Origin: Achatina immaculata
Taxonomy: Eukaryota; Mollusca; Gastropoda; Stylommatophora; Achatinidae
Length of the DNA stretch: 64,000 nt
Reading direction: 5' to 3'
NCBI GenBank assembly: GCA_009760885.1
Contig: CM019696.1
Coordinates: 44,663,358 to 44,727,357 of the forward strand
A model generated the notes under the pieces. That model had not been told where the DNA came from. It was given only the letters and a program-made list of their open reading frames with translations, and searched no databases. Shown here in pieces: positions 58,601 to 64,000 of this stretch (positions are counted from its first letter, which is position 1; every line of letters begins with the position of its first letter). The position numbers were made by a program, and so were the translations under genes.

Positions 58601-61600
58601 ATGTGTGTTTGAAGGAATCACATGGAAGGTGCACCAACTGATCATCTGTGACTTTTTTTTAAAAAATAAATAACTGTACTGTCTTTTTTTTAATTATTAA
58701 AAATTTTAATATAGATATAAGAGATATGGCTTTGACGATGCATTTTTGAAATTTATGAAAGACAGAAATACCAGTTTTAAAGGAATACACAGATTACTGA
58801 AATTATATTAATTTCATAACTGAAATTGAGGGTTGTTTTTTAAAAGGACATTAACATGTGATTAATGAGGATAATTTTGTTTTTAATGACATGAATGTGT
58901 ACATGAATAGAAAGATTATACTAACATTTTTATTTCTCTACAAAGATTGCTCTGAGATAGGCAGATATCTGTCACAGCCAAACAGCGTCTGTTATGACTG
59001 ACTCTGTCAGTGTTAGCTTTACCCAGTCTTAGAACACAGTAGCAAGATGGAAGAATTACTTAGCTTTACCTAGTCTTACCACAGTGGCAAGATAGAAGAA
59101 TTACTTAGCTTTACCTAGTCTTACCACAGTGGCAAGATAGAAGAATTACTTAGCTTTACCTAGTCTTACAACAGTGGCAAGATAGAAGAATTACTTAGCT
59201 TTACCTAGTCTTACCACAGTGGCAAGATAGAAGAATTACTTAGCTTTACCTAGTCTTACAACAGTGGCAAGATAGAAGAATTACTTAGCTTTACCTAGTC
59301 TTACCACAGTGGCAAGATAGAAGAATTACTTAGCTTTACCTAGTCTTACCACAGTGGCAAGATAGAAGAATTACTTAGCTTTACCTAGTCTTACCACAGT
59401 GGCAAGATAGAAGAATTACTTAGCTTTACCTAGTCTTACCACAGTGGCAAGATAGAAGAATTACTTAGCTTTACCTAGTCTTACCACAGTGGCAAGATAG
59501 AAGAATTACTTAGCTTTACCTAGTCTTACCACAGTGGCAAGATAGAAGAATTACTTAGCTTTACCTAGTCTTACCACAGTGGCAAGATAGAAGAATTACT
59601 TAGCTTTACCTAGTCTTACCACAGTGGCAAGATAGAAGAATTACTTAATGACATAGTGTGGATGTAGAACTGAATGAGACAGTCAAGAAATGACATGAAT
59701 TTGGTAATCAATTAAAACGATTATTTAAATGTTGTAACATGAATTCACCACTACATAAAAAAACTTTCTATTTCAGTGAAGTACATTTCTGTTCAAAAAT
59801 GATAGTCATAAATCCTGAGTATTTTTTTAACATTACACCAAATTCACAAAAAAAAAAAAAAAAAAGAAACATACTTTCACTTCATCATTAATAAATCATA
59901 CACATTCACTTCAGCAAATTCATATTAAAGTACCAGCACAAAAGTGGAAAGTACTGCAGTGATGGATAACCTCAAGTGCAAAATGAATGTTTGTGACCTT
60001 GACCTTAAGTGAGAAATTTCATAAGCTGAATCTAAGAACATGGTTCTCTGAGGAAACTGAAAGCTAGAAATAAGATGGACAAACTATCTCAGGAAACTGA
60101 AAGCTAAAAATAAGATGGACAAACTGTCTCAGGAAACTGAAAGCTAGAAATAAGATGGACAAACTTGTCTCAGGAATCTGAAAGCTAGAAATAAGATGGA
60201 CAAACTGTCTCAGAAATCTGAAAGCTAGAAATAAGATGGACAAACTATCTCAGGAAACTGAAAGCTAAAAATAAGATGGACAAACTGTCTCAGGAAACTG
60301 AAAGCTAGAAATAAGATGGACAAACTTGTCTCAGGAATCTGAAAGCTAGAAATAAGATGGACAAACTGTCTCAGAAATCTGAAAGCTAGAAATAAGATGG
60401 ACAAACTATCTCAGGAAACTGAAAGCTAGAAATAAGATGGACAAACTGTCTCAGGAAACTGAAAGCTAGAAATAAGATGGACAAACTGTCTCAGGAAACT
60501 GAAAGCTAGAAATAAGATGGACAGTCTCAGGAATCTGAAAGGGAGATCCACAGATCAGCAGCTGATTTGTAAACTATGACACAATTCAGTTCCTGTTCCT
60601 TTCAGGGTAAATGTAGAAAAAGAGAAATCACATTACACCTGCTCATGCATGCATAACATATCACATTACTCCTCCTCATGCATATATAACATATCACATT
60701 ACTTGTTCTCCTACATATATAACATATCAAATTACTCTCTGATTCACTTTATAATCAAAATCCTAGCACACAGAGACATGGTTAACTGACAAATGTGTGT
60801 CGTGCACCTGTAATGATGGTACAACATACTGTAAGCCTCAAAGATGTCGACCAAATGCAGGTTTTTGTGTAAAGGTAAGTTTTGACTGCATTCATTTTCT
60901 TCCTAATGTTCATCATCATCATCATCATGTGCCGTGCCGACTGGCGTTGGCTATTATGCTTCTCCAGAGTATCCGATCCTTCATGCAGGCCATCAGCTCA
61001 GTTGGTGATCTCCTCTCACACCATCCCGTCAGACTGTCCAGTATCATTTCTCTTGTCTTCCTCTTGATCTTCTTCCTTCTATTTTTCCTGTTGTTATAAT
61101 ATTTTCAGTGCCCCCTCTTCTCATTGCATGTCCTATGAAAGTACATTGTCTCTCTCTTATCTTTTTGACAAGGTTTTTTGTCTCTCCAGCTCTTCTCATA
61201 TATTCTTCATTAGTTATTTTTGCTGTCCAGGGGATTCGTAACATTCTTCTAATAAACCATATTTCTGCTGCTTCCAATGGTTTTTGTGCAGACTTGCCTA
61301 TTGTCCATGATTCACTTCCATATAACAAGATAGGTTCAATATAGCATTTTAGGACTCGTTTTCTAACATTCATTGATAAGGATGTGTTGGTCAATATGTT
61401 TCTCATTCTCTGAAATGCAGTCTTTGCTTGGCCTATTCTGTTCCTAATTTCTGTTCTGCATTTCCCATCTGAAGTTATTACTGCTCCAAGGTATTTGAAT
61501 TTCTGCACCTGCTTTAGAATAGTTCCGTTTAATTTAATACTGCATGCTGGTGGATTCTGTTTCTTAGATATAACCATAGCTTCTGTCTTTTTGATGTTCA

Positions 61601-64000
61601 GAGTAAGGCCTTTCTGTTCACTTTCTTTGGCGACTTTATCCAAGAGATTTTGCATGTCTTGTTGGTTCTCAGCAATCAGAACTGTGTCGTCAGCATACTG
61701 AAGGTTGTTCCTAATGTTATCAGACTAAAAATCAGTACAAGTTGTGTTTTATCTTTTTTCTTTCCTTCTAATTAAAAAACTTAATTTGTTTCACTATATT
61801 TTATCAGTCTGAATCCTTCTTTTAGTGCTGCATTAAAACTTGTCTAATTATCTTTACACTTGTCTCTAAATTAATACTTAAATATTTTGGACACATTAAA
61901 CATCATGATAATCTAGAGAAAACTGTCTTGGAAGGGTGCATAATGGAAAAAAGAAAGAGAGGAAGACCAAGGCGAAGATGGCTGCAAGACATCGTTGATG
62001 ACCTGCAAATGGATTCAGCAGCAGGACATCTTGCTCACAACCGAGAGGCCTACAGGAGTGCTGTTAAGGTGGCAAAGTTCCGCAAGGGACATGCAAATGA
62101 ATGAATGAATGTACACTTGTCTCTTCATTTCTTAATCATCACTTTGTCTTGAATCATCACTTTGTCTTGAATCATCACTTTGTCTTACCAATATTTTTCT
62201 CTCCATTTCTTGTACAACTTCCACTCCAGAATTAGTTTCTATTCTGATGAGAAATTTTGCCAGAAAGAAACTGTAAGGAGTTGTTCCACGGCTTAAAAGT
62301 AAGAGTAGGTTAAGGTTAAGGGTAAAGTTAAGGGTAAGGGTAAATGTAAGGGTAAGGGTAAGGTTAAGGGTAAGGTTAAGGGTAAGGGTAAATGTAAGGG
62401 TAAGGGTAAGGGTAAATGTAAGGGTAAGGGTACGGGTAAAGTTAAGGGTAAGGGTAAATGTAAGGGTAAGGATAAAGTTAAGGGTAAGGGTAAATGTAAG
62501 GGTAAGGTTAAGGGTAAGGATAAAGTTAAGGGTAAGGGTAAATGTAAGGGTAAGGTTAAGGGTAAGGGTAAATGTAAGGGTAATGGTAAGGTTAAGGGTA
62601 AGGGTAAAGTTAAGGGTAAGGGTAAATGTAAGGGTAAGGTTGAGGGTAAGGGTAAGGGTAAGGTTAAGGTTAAGGGTAAGGTTAAAGGTAAGGTTAAGGG
62701 TAAGGTTAAAGGTAAGGTTAAGGGTAAGGTTAAGGGTAAGGTTAAGAGTAAGGGTAAGGGTAAGGTTAAAGGTAAGGTTAAGGGTACGGTTAAGGGTACG
62801 GTTAAAGGTAAGGTTAAGGGTAAGGTTATGTTGCTTTCTATTTTATTTAAATGTTGCCCAAATATTCTTCTGAGGACTGAATATCTTAGATGTGCACTCA
62901 TTCTCTTAGATATGCACTCATTCTCTTAGATGTGCACTCATTCTCTTAGATGAATAAGATTTACCAACATTGCGAGTATTGTTCTGGAGCAAAAGAGTTA
63001 AATACGTTTTTTGCTGCCATAACCTTCACTAAATCTCAGAACTGTTTCCTTCTTTTCTGCCGGTCTCCTGATCTTTCTTTTCATATTTTCATTCACTTTT
63101 TTCTGTAACATTTCACCTTTTTAATAAAACTCCTTTGCTGCCTTTATGACTTGGGTTAATGTTCTCCCAGCCATGGTCCTGTCATGGAATGACTTATATG
63201 TGATGTTTTATGATTGTGCCTGTCTGTTTTATTTCACAGAATTTTGGGTCAGGGTCAAAACAAGGTCACTGTTGTTCCACTTGTATCAAAAGTAAGTAAG
63301 TGAATGGAGATTATTTATGGACTGTTCACATGAGTGAATTTCTATAACATTTCAATATTTTCTTAGATCTATTTTCCAACATTTATTACTAGAACTATTT
63401 TCCAGTATTTATTACTATAGCTATTTTTCAACATTTATTACTAGAACTATTTTCCAACATTTTTATTACTAGATCTATATTCCACTATTTATTACTAGAA
63501 CTATTTTCTAATATTTATTACTAGAGCTATTTTTCAATATTTATTACTAGAACTATTTTCCAACATTTTATTACTAGATCTATATTCCACTATTTATTAC
63601 TAGAATTATATTCCAATGTTTATTACTATAACTATTTTCCAATATTTATTACTAGAACTATTTTCCAACATTTATTACTAGAACTGTCTTCCAGCATTTA
63701 AATATTTCCCAACATTTATTACTAGAACTGTCTTCCAGCATTTAAATATTTCCCAACATTTATTATGAGACTTATACTATATTGTTTATTTCTTTGTTTT
63801 GCCTTTATTAAATTCTGTTATCTATTGGCTAACATGTTACACAATCATTTCAGATTACGGTACGTGCACTATACGAGGGAAGGCATCTAACCAAATTCAG
63901 ACATTCGATCACATGTCATACACCACTGATGGTCTTTGTACTCATGATTTGATCAAAGACTGTGGTCAAGGTCATGTGAGTGTCAGGGCCAGATATATGA
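33992..64000 (+). CDS. BMPER: BMPER / crossveinless-2-like secreted BMP regulator (multi-exon gene, 3' end beyond window)
   Basis: This is the overall gene; its exons are listed separately. BMPER/Cv-2 is an extracellular protein that binds BMPs and Chordin and tunes BMP signalling at the cell surface. The exons give a signal peptide, then VWC1 (second half), VWC2, VWC3, a GQRKVF linker, VWC4, VWC5 and the start of a VWD domain. That is the vertebrate BMPER and fly Cv-2 order. The linker GQRKVF followed by a VWC, the motif CQAGVLTAS (close to CQEGVVTES as I recall vertebrate BMPER), and a VWD directly after the fifth VWC argue for BMPER rather than chordin or kielin. Expected but not found: the first half of VWC1, which should lie between 34098 and 44065. 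Two exon groups are tandemly duplicated. The rest of VWD and the TIL domain lie past the edge. Confidence 0.9.
34098..35109. other. first visible BMPER intron, unique part
   Basis: Unique sequence. It has donor-like sites at 34211 (AACAAG|GTAACT) and 34570 (GCCCAG|GTAAGT). The open segment before the second contains three cysteines but does not fit VWC1 in phase or spacing. No exon is called. Confidence 0.4.
35110..36060. repeat. 24-bp minisatellite, about 38 units
   Basis: The core is CTTCCTTTAAGTTGTTTTGT plus ATGC, with an early AAGATGTTTTGTATGT variant. 24 is a multiple of three, so long frames appear on both strands. Intronic. Confidence 0.96.
36085..37436 (+). mobile_element. RTE-like LINE, family A, truncated copy in an intron
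   Basis: Starts abruptly at the minisatellite edge with the RT segment before FIALPKKPGAKECDD. It includes DEQFGFVEGKGT, FIDYTKAFDKVKHDE, YADDTVLIAENQQD and FKYLGAVITSDGK, and ends CACGGCACC then (TGA)n at 37391-37433. Multiple frameshifts and a small internal deletion near 37350. The minisatellite resumes after the tail with shared GATGTTTTGTATGTC. Confidence 0.87.
37437..37920. repeat. about 39-bp minisatellite interrupted by a LINE end
   Basis: The core is TTTGATGTTTTGTATGTCTC then TGACTGTCTTTATTTCACT. It is split at 37699-37888 by a family-B LINE fragment. Confidence 0.88.
37699..37888 (-). mobile_element. RTE-like LINE 3' end, family B, in a minisatellite
   Basis: Nearly matches 9462-9650, beginning with the (ATCTTAT)n tail and CCGTGCCGTTAAACGTCA. 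Only the last 190 bp of the element are present, flanked on both sides by the same 39-bp repeat. Confidence 0.85.
38150..39425. repeat. 41-bp minisatellite, about 31 units
   Basis: The core is AGCTGATGTTACGTCTGTTA plus CATTGCTGGACTACAGAACC. Left units carry TTGCTGG/TTGATGG, right units TCGGCGG, showing directional spread of variants. Intronic. Confidence 0.96.
39689..41221 (+). pseudogene. Penelope-like reverse transcriptase (frame broken at 3' end)
   Basis: Longest intact part of the element. RT motifs in order at about residues 290-310 (PKIHKP...GRPMVS), 360-375 (LDVVSLYTS), 425-445 (GVAMGTKMGP) and 467-472 (YIDDGI). It stops after ISFTSHILYYFR, where family members continue. The next frame resumes with SANFLDIL, so a frameshift near 41195 breaks it. 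Without the connector and GIY-YIG it would not give a full-length element protein. Confidence 0.85.
40575..42706. repeat. 1066-bp tandem duplication in the Penelope element
   Basis: 40575-41640 is repeated at 41641-42706 with almost no difference. One visible change is GGAAGCC versus GGAAACC at the left edge. The junction lies at GGAAACC, shared by both duplication ends. It repeats the RT palm and the connector in frame, giving KP-PLVAYRR after copy 2 but KP-SFYLLPK at the internal junction. Confidence 0.95.
42517..43134 (+). pseudogene. Penelope-like connector and degraded GIY-YIG endonuclease
   Basis: The frame carries VFTHHPHSLAVKNILFHHLH, KPPLVAYRRDKNLKDLLLQS, a CGRRRCNTC zinc-knuckle-like stretch and VMYAIMCKRVDMKYI, the first GIY-YIG motif. 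The next expected block (AKHFCLSNHMG) is found in a different frame at about 42981-43015, so part of the endonuclease is deleted and frameshifted. Confidence 0.75.
43801..44065. other. intron end with (GAT)n
   Basis: (GAT)n at about 44000-44030, possibly a LINE tail remnant, then the splice acceptor for 44066. Confidence 0.45.
44066..44168 (+). CDS. BMPER: BMPER exon: VWC1, C-terminal half
   Basis: The acceptor ACTTTCAG precedes 44066, the reading starts in phase 0, and the exon ends AAG G|GTAGGT in phase 1 (34 codons plus 1 nt). The peptide starts EGQVECETKKCQ and ends HCCDVCK, giving the second-half VWC cysteine pattern C-x4-C-x5-C ... CC-x2-C. It fits the vertebrate BMPER segment that ends CCEQCKG. 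In the family, VWC1 is the main BMP-binding module. The matching first-half exon, which carries the N-terminal clip and the CxxCxC, is missing from the visible sequence upstream. Confidence 0.88.
44400..46575. repeat. 2.2-kb minisatellite, about 39-bp unit, over 50 units
   Basis: Main unit TCTAACCCTGTGTCAGACAT then TTAGTAGACAGTTTCTCGT. A shorter 18-bp form (CTAATCCTGTGTCAGACA) appears in runs at about 44870, 45125, 46235 and 46500, giving a higher-order pattern. Intronic between VWC1 and VWC2. Confidence 0.97.
46576..46857. other. unique intron sequence
   Basis: Unique spacer before the duplicated VWC2 block; nothing recognised. Confidence 0.4.
47040..47122 (+). CDS. BMPER: BMPER exon: VWC2, N-terminal half (copy 1)
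   Basis: The acceptor is CTTGTGCAG, entry is phase 1 (completing Gly), and the exon ends in phase 0 with TGC CAG|GTAAAT. The peptide begins CIVGDLHMASGE and ends DDSCIIIMCQ. The C-x3-x-C arrangement lacking a full CxxCxC matches the eight-cysteine VWC2 of vertebrate BMPER (CVLRQCQ). The 83-nt length equals that of the VWC3 first-half exon. It lies in the first copy of a 968-bp tandem duplication. Confidence 0.88.
47363..47453 (+). CDS. BMPER: BMPER exon: VWC2, C-terminal half (copy 1)
   Basis: The acceptor is CCATCACAG, phase 0 in, phase 1 out (30 codons plus 1 nt). The peptide begins AGVLTASKELCSPPCQ and ends GQCCQSCS. The donor is TCAG|GTAACT. The last 12 nt of the exon plus this donor form the first unit of a minisatellite that continues for about 370 bp into the intron, so the true splice site is followed by many near-copies of itself. 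Reading past the true donor meets an in-frame TAA five codons later. Confidence 0.88.
47442..47825. repeat. splice-donor minisatellite (copy 1)
   Basis: About 12 units of 31-34 bp, each with AGTCATGCTCAGGTAACT, i.e. the last bases of exon 47363-47453 plus its GT donor. Variants include CAAGTAACT and CAGGCAACT. Confidence 0.95.
48008..48090 (+). CDS. BMPER: BMPER exon: VWC2, N-terminal half (duplicate copy 2)
   Basis: This is an exact-looking repeat of 47040-47122 displaced by 968 bp, with acceptor, donor and reading frame intact. Spliced after copy 1 it would keep frame (phase 1 to phase 1), giving a protein with six VWC domains. It could instead be skipped, or be an assembly duplicate. Confidence 0.7.
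48331..48421 (+). CDS. BMPER: BMPER exon: VWC2, C-terminal half (duplicate copy 2)
   Basis: This is the 968-bp-displaced copy of 47363-47453 with the same acceptor and donor. It is followed by a longer version of the same splice-donor minisatellite, extending to about 48935. Downstream it joins the phase-1 acceptor of the VWC3 exon at 49933. Confidence 0.7.
48410..48935. repeat. splice-donor minisatellite (copy 2, longer)
   Basis: Same array after the duplicate exon, with extra units beyond the duplication boundary (48794-48935) that include TTATGCTCAGGTAACT. Confidence 0.95.
48936..49289. other. unique intron sequence with (GAT)n
   Basis: (GAT)n at 49118-49148. Nothing else recognised. Confidence 0.4.
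49290..49740. repeat. minisatellite with (TA)n insertions
   Basis: Units on CATGTCTTTGATTGTGTCTA and TATCCATC. Two (TA)n tracts (about 49524-49543 and 49620-49661) interrupt it. Confidence 0.9.
49933..50015 (+). CDS. BMPER: BMPER exon: VWC3, N-terminal half
   Basis: The acceptor is TTGTACTGTAG, phase 1 in, and the exon ends TGT AAG|GTAAGA in phase 0 (83 nt). The peptide begins CYYNGQTHTDGD and ends SDVQCVCK. It aligns with the vertebrate first-half VWC3 ending CTKCSC, except that the first cysteine of CxxCxC is an aspartate here (SDVQCVC). The partner half-exon has lost a second cysteine. Confidence 0.88.
50016..50934. other. intron, mostly unique
   Basis: (GGT)n at about 50457-50482, a TG-rich tract at about 50534-50570, a poly-T at about 50714 and (GA)n at about 50875-50899. 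No exon recognised. Confidence 0.45.
50935..51360 (+). mobile_element. RTE-like LINE 3' end, family B
   Basis: The + frame has CQRKILGIKWNEFKNNAEIR, RRWTYVGHVIRRNDQRIPKQ, RKRGRPRETMKRTLLRG and DEVERLAEDRKNWRTTLRAL, then a stop and (ATATAAG)n. One stop before VIRKRRW. 5'-truncated. The right part (from 51149) is included in the 1897-bp duplication. Confidence 0.85.
51605..52040. repeat. 27-bp minisatellite (repeated at 53502-53937)
   Basis: Units on GCTAGCTATTTCATCTGATA then TTTTTATTTGT, about 16 copies. Confidence 0.93.
52152..52251 (+). CDS. BMPER: BMPER exon: VWC3, C-terminal half (copy 1)
   Basis: A C-rich tract ending CACCCAG is the acceptor; phase 0 in, phase 1 out, donor AAAG|GTAGTA. 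The peptide begins AGNVTCSRRACPVLNCPQ and ends RCPQCK. CPVLNCPQ closely matches CPILSCPQ of vertebrate BMPER. The canonical CCxxC is RCPQC, so one cysteine is replaced by arginine. It lies in the first copy of a 1897-bp tandem duplication. Confidence 0.87.
52608..52722 (+). mobile_element. LINE family C 3' terminus (repeated at 54505-54619)
   Basis: ATGGATCCATCAGCAGCAGA through CAAGGGACATGCTAATGAAT closely resembles the end of the copy at 62010-62100 and ends in the same (ATGA)n tail. Confidence 0.75.
53046..53258 (+). mobile_element. LINE family B 3' end, duplicated fragment
   Basis: Second copy of 51149-51361. It starts mid-element exactly at the duplication junction, so it arose by duplication, not by a new insertion. 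Confidence 0.9.
54049..54148 (+). CDS. BMPER: BMPER exon: VWC3, C-terminal half (duplicate copy 2)
   Basis: This is a copy of 52152-52251 displaced by 1897 bp, with both splice sites kept. The exon is phase 0 to phase 1, so it cannot follow copy 1 in one transcript. Joining AAAG to GCTGGTAAT shifts the frame and reads G-W-stop at once. Only one of the two can be used per mRNA (mutually exclusive), or one copy is unused or artefactual. Confidence 0.6.
54955..55080 (-). mobile_element. Penelope-type 3' terminal fragment
   Basis: On the minus strand CTTGAAAAAGGCTTTTGTCA and AAATATTGGACAGTTGCATG parallel CTCGAAAAAGGCTCACGCCG and AAATATCGAATGTTGTATG at 43.6 kb, with the same following CATTTATA. 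Confidence 0.65.
55140..55235 (+). mobile_element. Penelope-type 3' terminal fragment, opposite orientation
   Basis: TGTTGAAATATTGGGTTGTT then GTATGTTCTTCATTTATACA matches the 43.6-kb terminus on the + strand. With 54955-55080 it forms an inverted pair just upstream of the VWC4 exon. Confidence 0.6.
55236..55490. repeat. 24-bp minisatellite, about 10 units
   Basis: The core is CTTGTCTCTGCTCACTTTCC. Pyrimidine-rich, ending about 70 bp before the VWC4 acceptor. Confidence 0.93.
55562..55668 (+). CDS. BMPER: BMPER exon: linker and VWC4, N-terminal half
   Basis: The acceptor is CTCCATTAG, phase 1 in, and the donor GCT|GTGAGT in phase 0. After the shared Gly the peptide begins QRKVFETKRSCFF and ends DNCTTCICA. 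GQRKVF is the linker found before VWC4 in vertebrate BMPER, and NCTTCIC gives the standard CxxCxC. This exon is the strongest single ortholog marker in the window. A Penelope-derived terminal fragment and a 24-bp minisatellite sit just upstream in the intron. Confidence 0.92.
55669..56139. other. intron, mostly unique
   Basis: Three loose repeats of TTAGATTTGGTGCCTG at about 55712-55815. Nothing else recognised. Confidence 0.4.
56140..58425. repeat. 1143-bp intronic tandem duplication
   Basis: 56140-57282 is repeated at 57283-58425, apparently identical, including a long poly-C tract (about 56641-56657) and a 48-bp minisatellite. The junction shares TGTA. No exon inside. Confidence 0.95.
57005..57290. 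repeat. 48-bp minisatellite (repeated at 58148-58425)
   Basis: Units on TTGTTCAAGATTTGACCTAC and TTGCCTTCCTTCAAACT, about six copies. Confidence 0.9.
58491..58628 (+). CDS. BMPER: BMPER exon: VWC4 C-terminal half plus start of VWC5
   Basis: The acceptor is ACTCCCCAG, phase 0 in and phase 0 out (46 codons). The peptide begins EGTMVCEREICPELTC, closes VWC4 with GVCCRTC, then continues RKWKSCVFEGITWK, the first cysteine of VWC5. Fusion of VWC4 and VWC5 in one exon differs from the phase-1 introns between the other domains. The donor AAG|GTGCAC is weak, so the exact 3' end is less certain than the rest. Confidence 0.87.
58629..59029. other. unique AT-rich intron
   Basis: Nothing recognised. Confidence 0.4.
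59030..59650. repeat. 45-bp minisatellite, about 14 units
   Basis: The core is ACTTAGCTTTACCTAGTCTT and ACCACAGTGGCAAGATAGAA. Almost no divergence in the interior; the only recurrent variant is TTACAACAG. Confidence 0.97.
59651..60029. other. unique AT-rich intron
   Basis: A poly-A tract lies at about 59848-59865. Nothing else recognised. Confidence 0.4.
60030..60540. repeat. 40-bp minisatellite, about 12 units
   Basis: The core is CTCAGGAAACTGAAAGCTAG and AAATAAGATGGACAAACTGT. It includes a four-unit higher-order repeat. Confidence 0.95.
60767..60874 (+). CDS. BMPER: BMPER exon: VWC5, middle
   Basis: The acceptor AAAATCCTAG at 60766 was chosen because it keeps phase 0 with the previous exon. 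The peptide begins HTETWLTDKCVSCTC and ends RPNAGFCVK. It carries CxxCxC and three further cysteines of VWC5. The donor is AAG|GTAAGT (consensus). An RTE-type LINE fragment begins only about 35 bp into the next intron. Confidence 0.88.
60908..61730 (-). mobile_element. RTE-like LINE, family A, in the VWC5 intron
   Basis: The minus strand is almost fully open, from NLLDKVAKESEQKGLTLNIK through FKYLGAVITSDGKCRTEIRN and SESWTIGKSAQKPLEA to IEGRRSRGR, then a frameshift and the (TGA)n tail at 60908. 5'-truncated in the RT palm. Opposite in strand to BMPER. Confidence 0.88.
61870..62112 (+). mobile_element. RTE-like LINE 3' end, family C
   Basis: The + frame reads IMEKRKRGRPRRRWLQDIVD, then NREAYRSAVKVAKFRKGHAN and stop, followed by (AATG)n. 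This is the least damaged family-C terminus in the window. Confidence 0.85.
62296..62830. repeat. telomere-like but non-canonical (TAAGGG/GTTAAGGG)n array
   Basis: About 530 bp of six-base-phased repeats GGTAAGGGTAAGGTTAAG. Not the canonical TTAGGG order. Interspersed GGTAAATGTAAG units give a higher-order period of about 60 bp. Intronic, G-rich on the coding strand. Confidence 0.95.
62831..63239. other. intron before the VWC5 micro-exon
   Basis: Three copies of CACTCATTCTCTTAGATGTG at about 62896-62950, otherwise unique. Confidence 0.4.
63240..63291 (+). CDS. BMPER: BMPER exon: VWC5, end
   Basis: This is a 52-nt micro-exon. The acceptor is TTATTTCACAG and the donor ATCAAAA|GTAAGT; phase 0 in, phase 1 out. 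The peptide NFGSGSKQGHCCSTCIK supplies the CCxxC that closes VWC5. In the family, VWC5 and VWD contribute to binding of Chordin and cell-surface proteoglycan. Confidence 0.86.
63365..63765. repeat. 26-bp minisatellite, about 15 units
   Basis: The core is ATTTATTACTAGAACTATTT plus TCCAAC. Intronic, between the VWC5 and VWD exons. Confidence 0.93.
63854..64000 (+). CDS. BMPER: BMPER exon: start of VWD domain (runs off window)
   Basis: The acceptor is AATCATTTCAG and the phase-1 entry completes Asn. The peptide begins YGTCTIRGKASNQIQTFD and continues to LIKDCGQG. The C-x-[IV] start, the TFD and the DC at the expected spacing identify a VWD domain. The GDPH motif expected just before TFD, the site where BMPER/Cv-2 proteins are cleaved, is absent. 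A consensus donor GTGAGT at 63976 might end the exon. Reading on also gives VWD-like sequence (VSVRARYM), so the 3' end is open. Confidence 0.85.

Noticed and set aside
62296..62830. Interstitial telomere
   Set aside because: The unit is TAAGGG/GTTAAGGG, not TTAGGG, and it is intronic.
62293..62901. LPLTLPL / RVRLRVR repeat frames
   Set aside because: Read-through of the TAAGGG-type array.

Overview
The window is metazoan nuclear DNA, most likely from a mollusc or another lophotrochozoan. The evidence is spliced coding sequence with GT/AG introns, several families of RTE-like and CR1/jockey-like LINE relics, a Penelope-like element, a mariner relic, a tRNA-derived SINE, and a very high load of minisatellites. 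Species cannot be named from the sequence alone. I see no prokaryotic operon, phage or CRISPR.

The one recognisable host gene lies on the + strand in the right half. It is an ortholog of the secreted BMP regulator BMPER/crossveinless-2. A signal-peptide exon (33992-34097) is followed by exons for VWC1 (second half only, 44066-44168), VWC2 (47040-47122 and 47363-47453), VWC3 (49933-50015 and 52152-52251), VWC4 (55562-55668 and 58491-58628), VWC5 (58491-58628, 60767-60874, 63240-63291) and the start of the VWD domain (63854 to the window edge). Each VWC is cut in the middle by a phase-0 intron, and domains are mostly separated by phase-1 introns. The gene runs off the right edge. A TATA/initiator-like site with a possible non-coding first exon near 27.6 kb is a weak promoter candidate.

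Four kb-scale, apparently identical, head-to-tail duplications lie in or around this gene: 1066 bp inside the Penelope element, 968 bp carrying the whole VWC2 two-exon module, 1897 bp carrying only the second VWC3 exon, and 1143 bp that is purely intronic. All four have short microhomology at the junction. The VWC2 copy is frame-neutral (phase 1 to phase 1). The VWC3 copy would create a stop if both exons were joined. The 5' splice site of the VWC2 exon has itself been amplified into a downstream minisatellite that carries more than ten decoy splice donors.

The left half (1-33 kb) holds no gene I can identify. It is a succession of minisatellites and simple repeats with unit lengths from 2 to about 84 bp and array lengths up to about 1.2 kb. 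Interspersed are 5'-truncated LINE 3' ends, a mariner transposase relic, a SINE and a possible hAT-type MITE. Several LINE ends sit inside minisatellite arrays. Long open frames over these arrays are by-products of repeat periodicity and are not genes. Two isolated open segments with plausible splice sites or cysteine motifs (16.3 kb and 31.8 kb) are listed as weak exon candidates.
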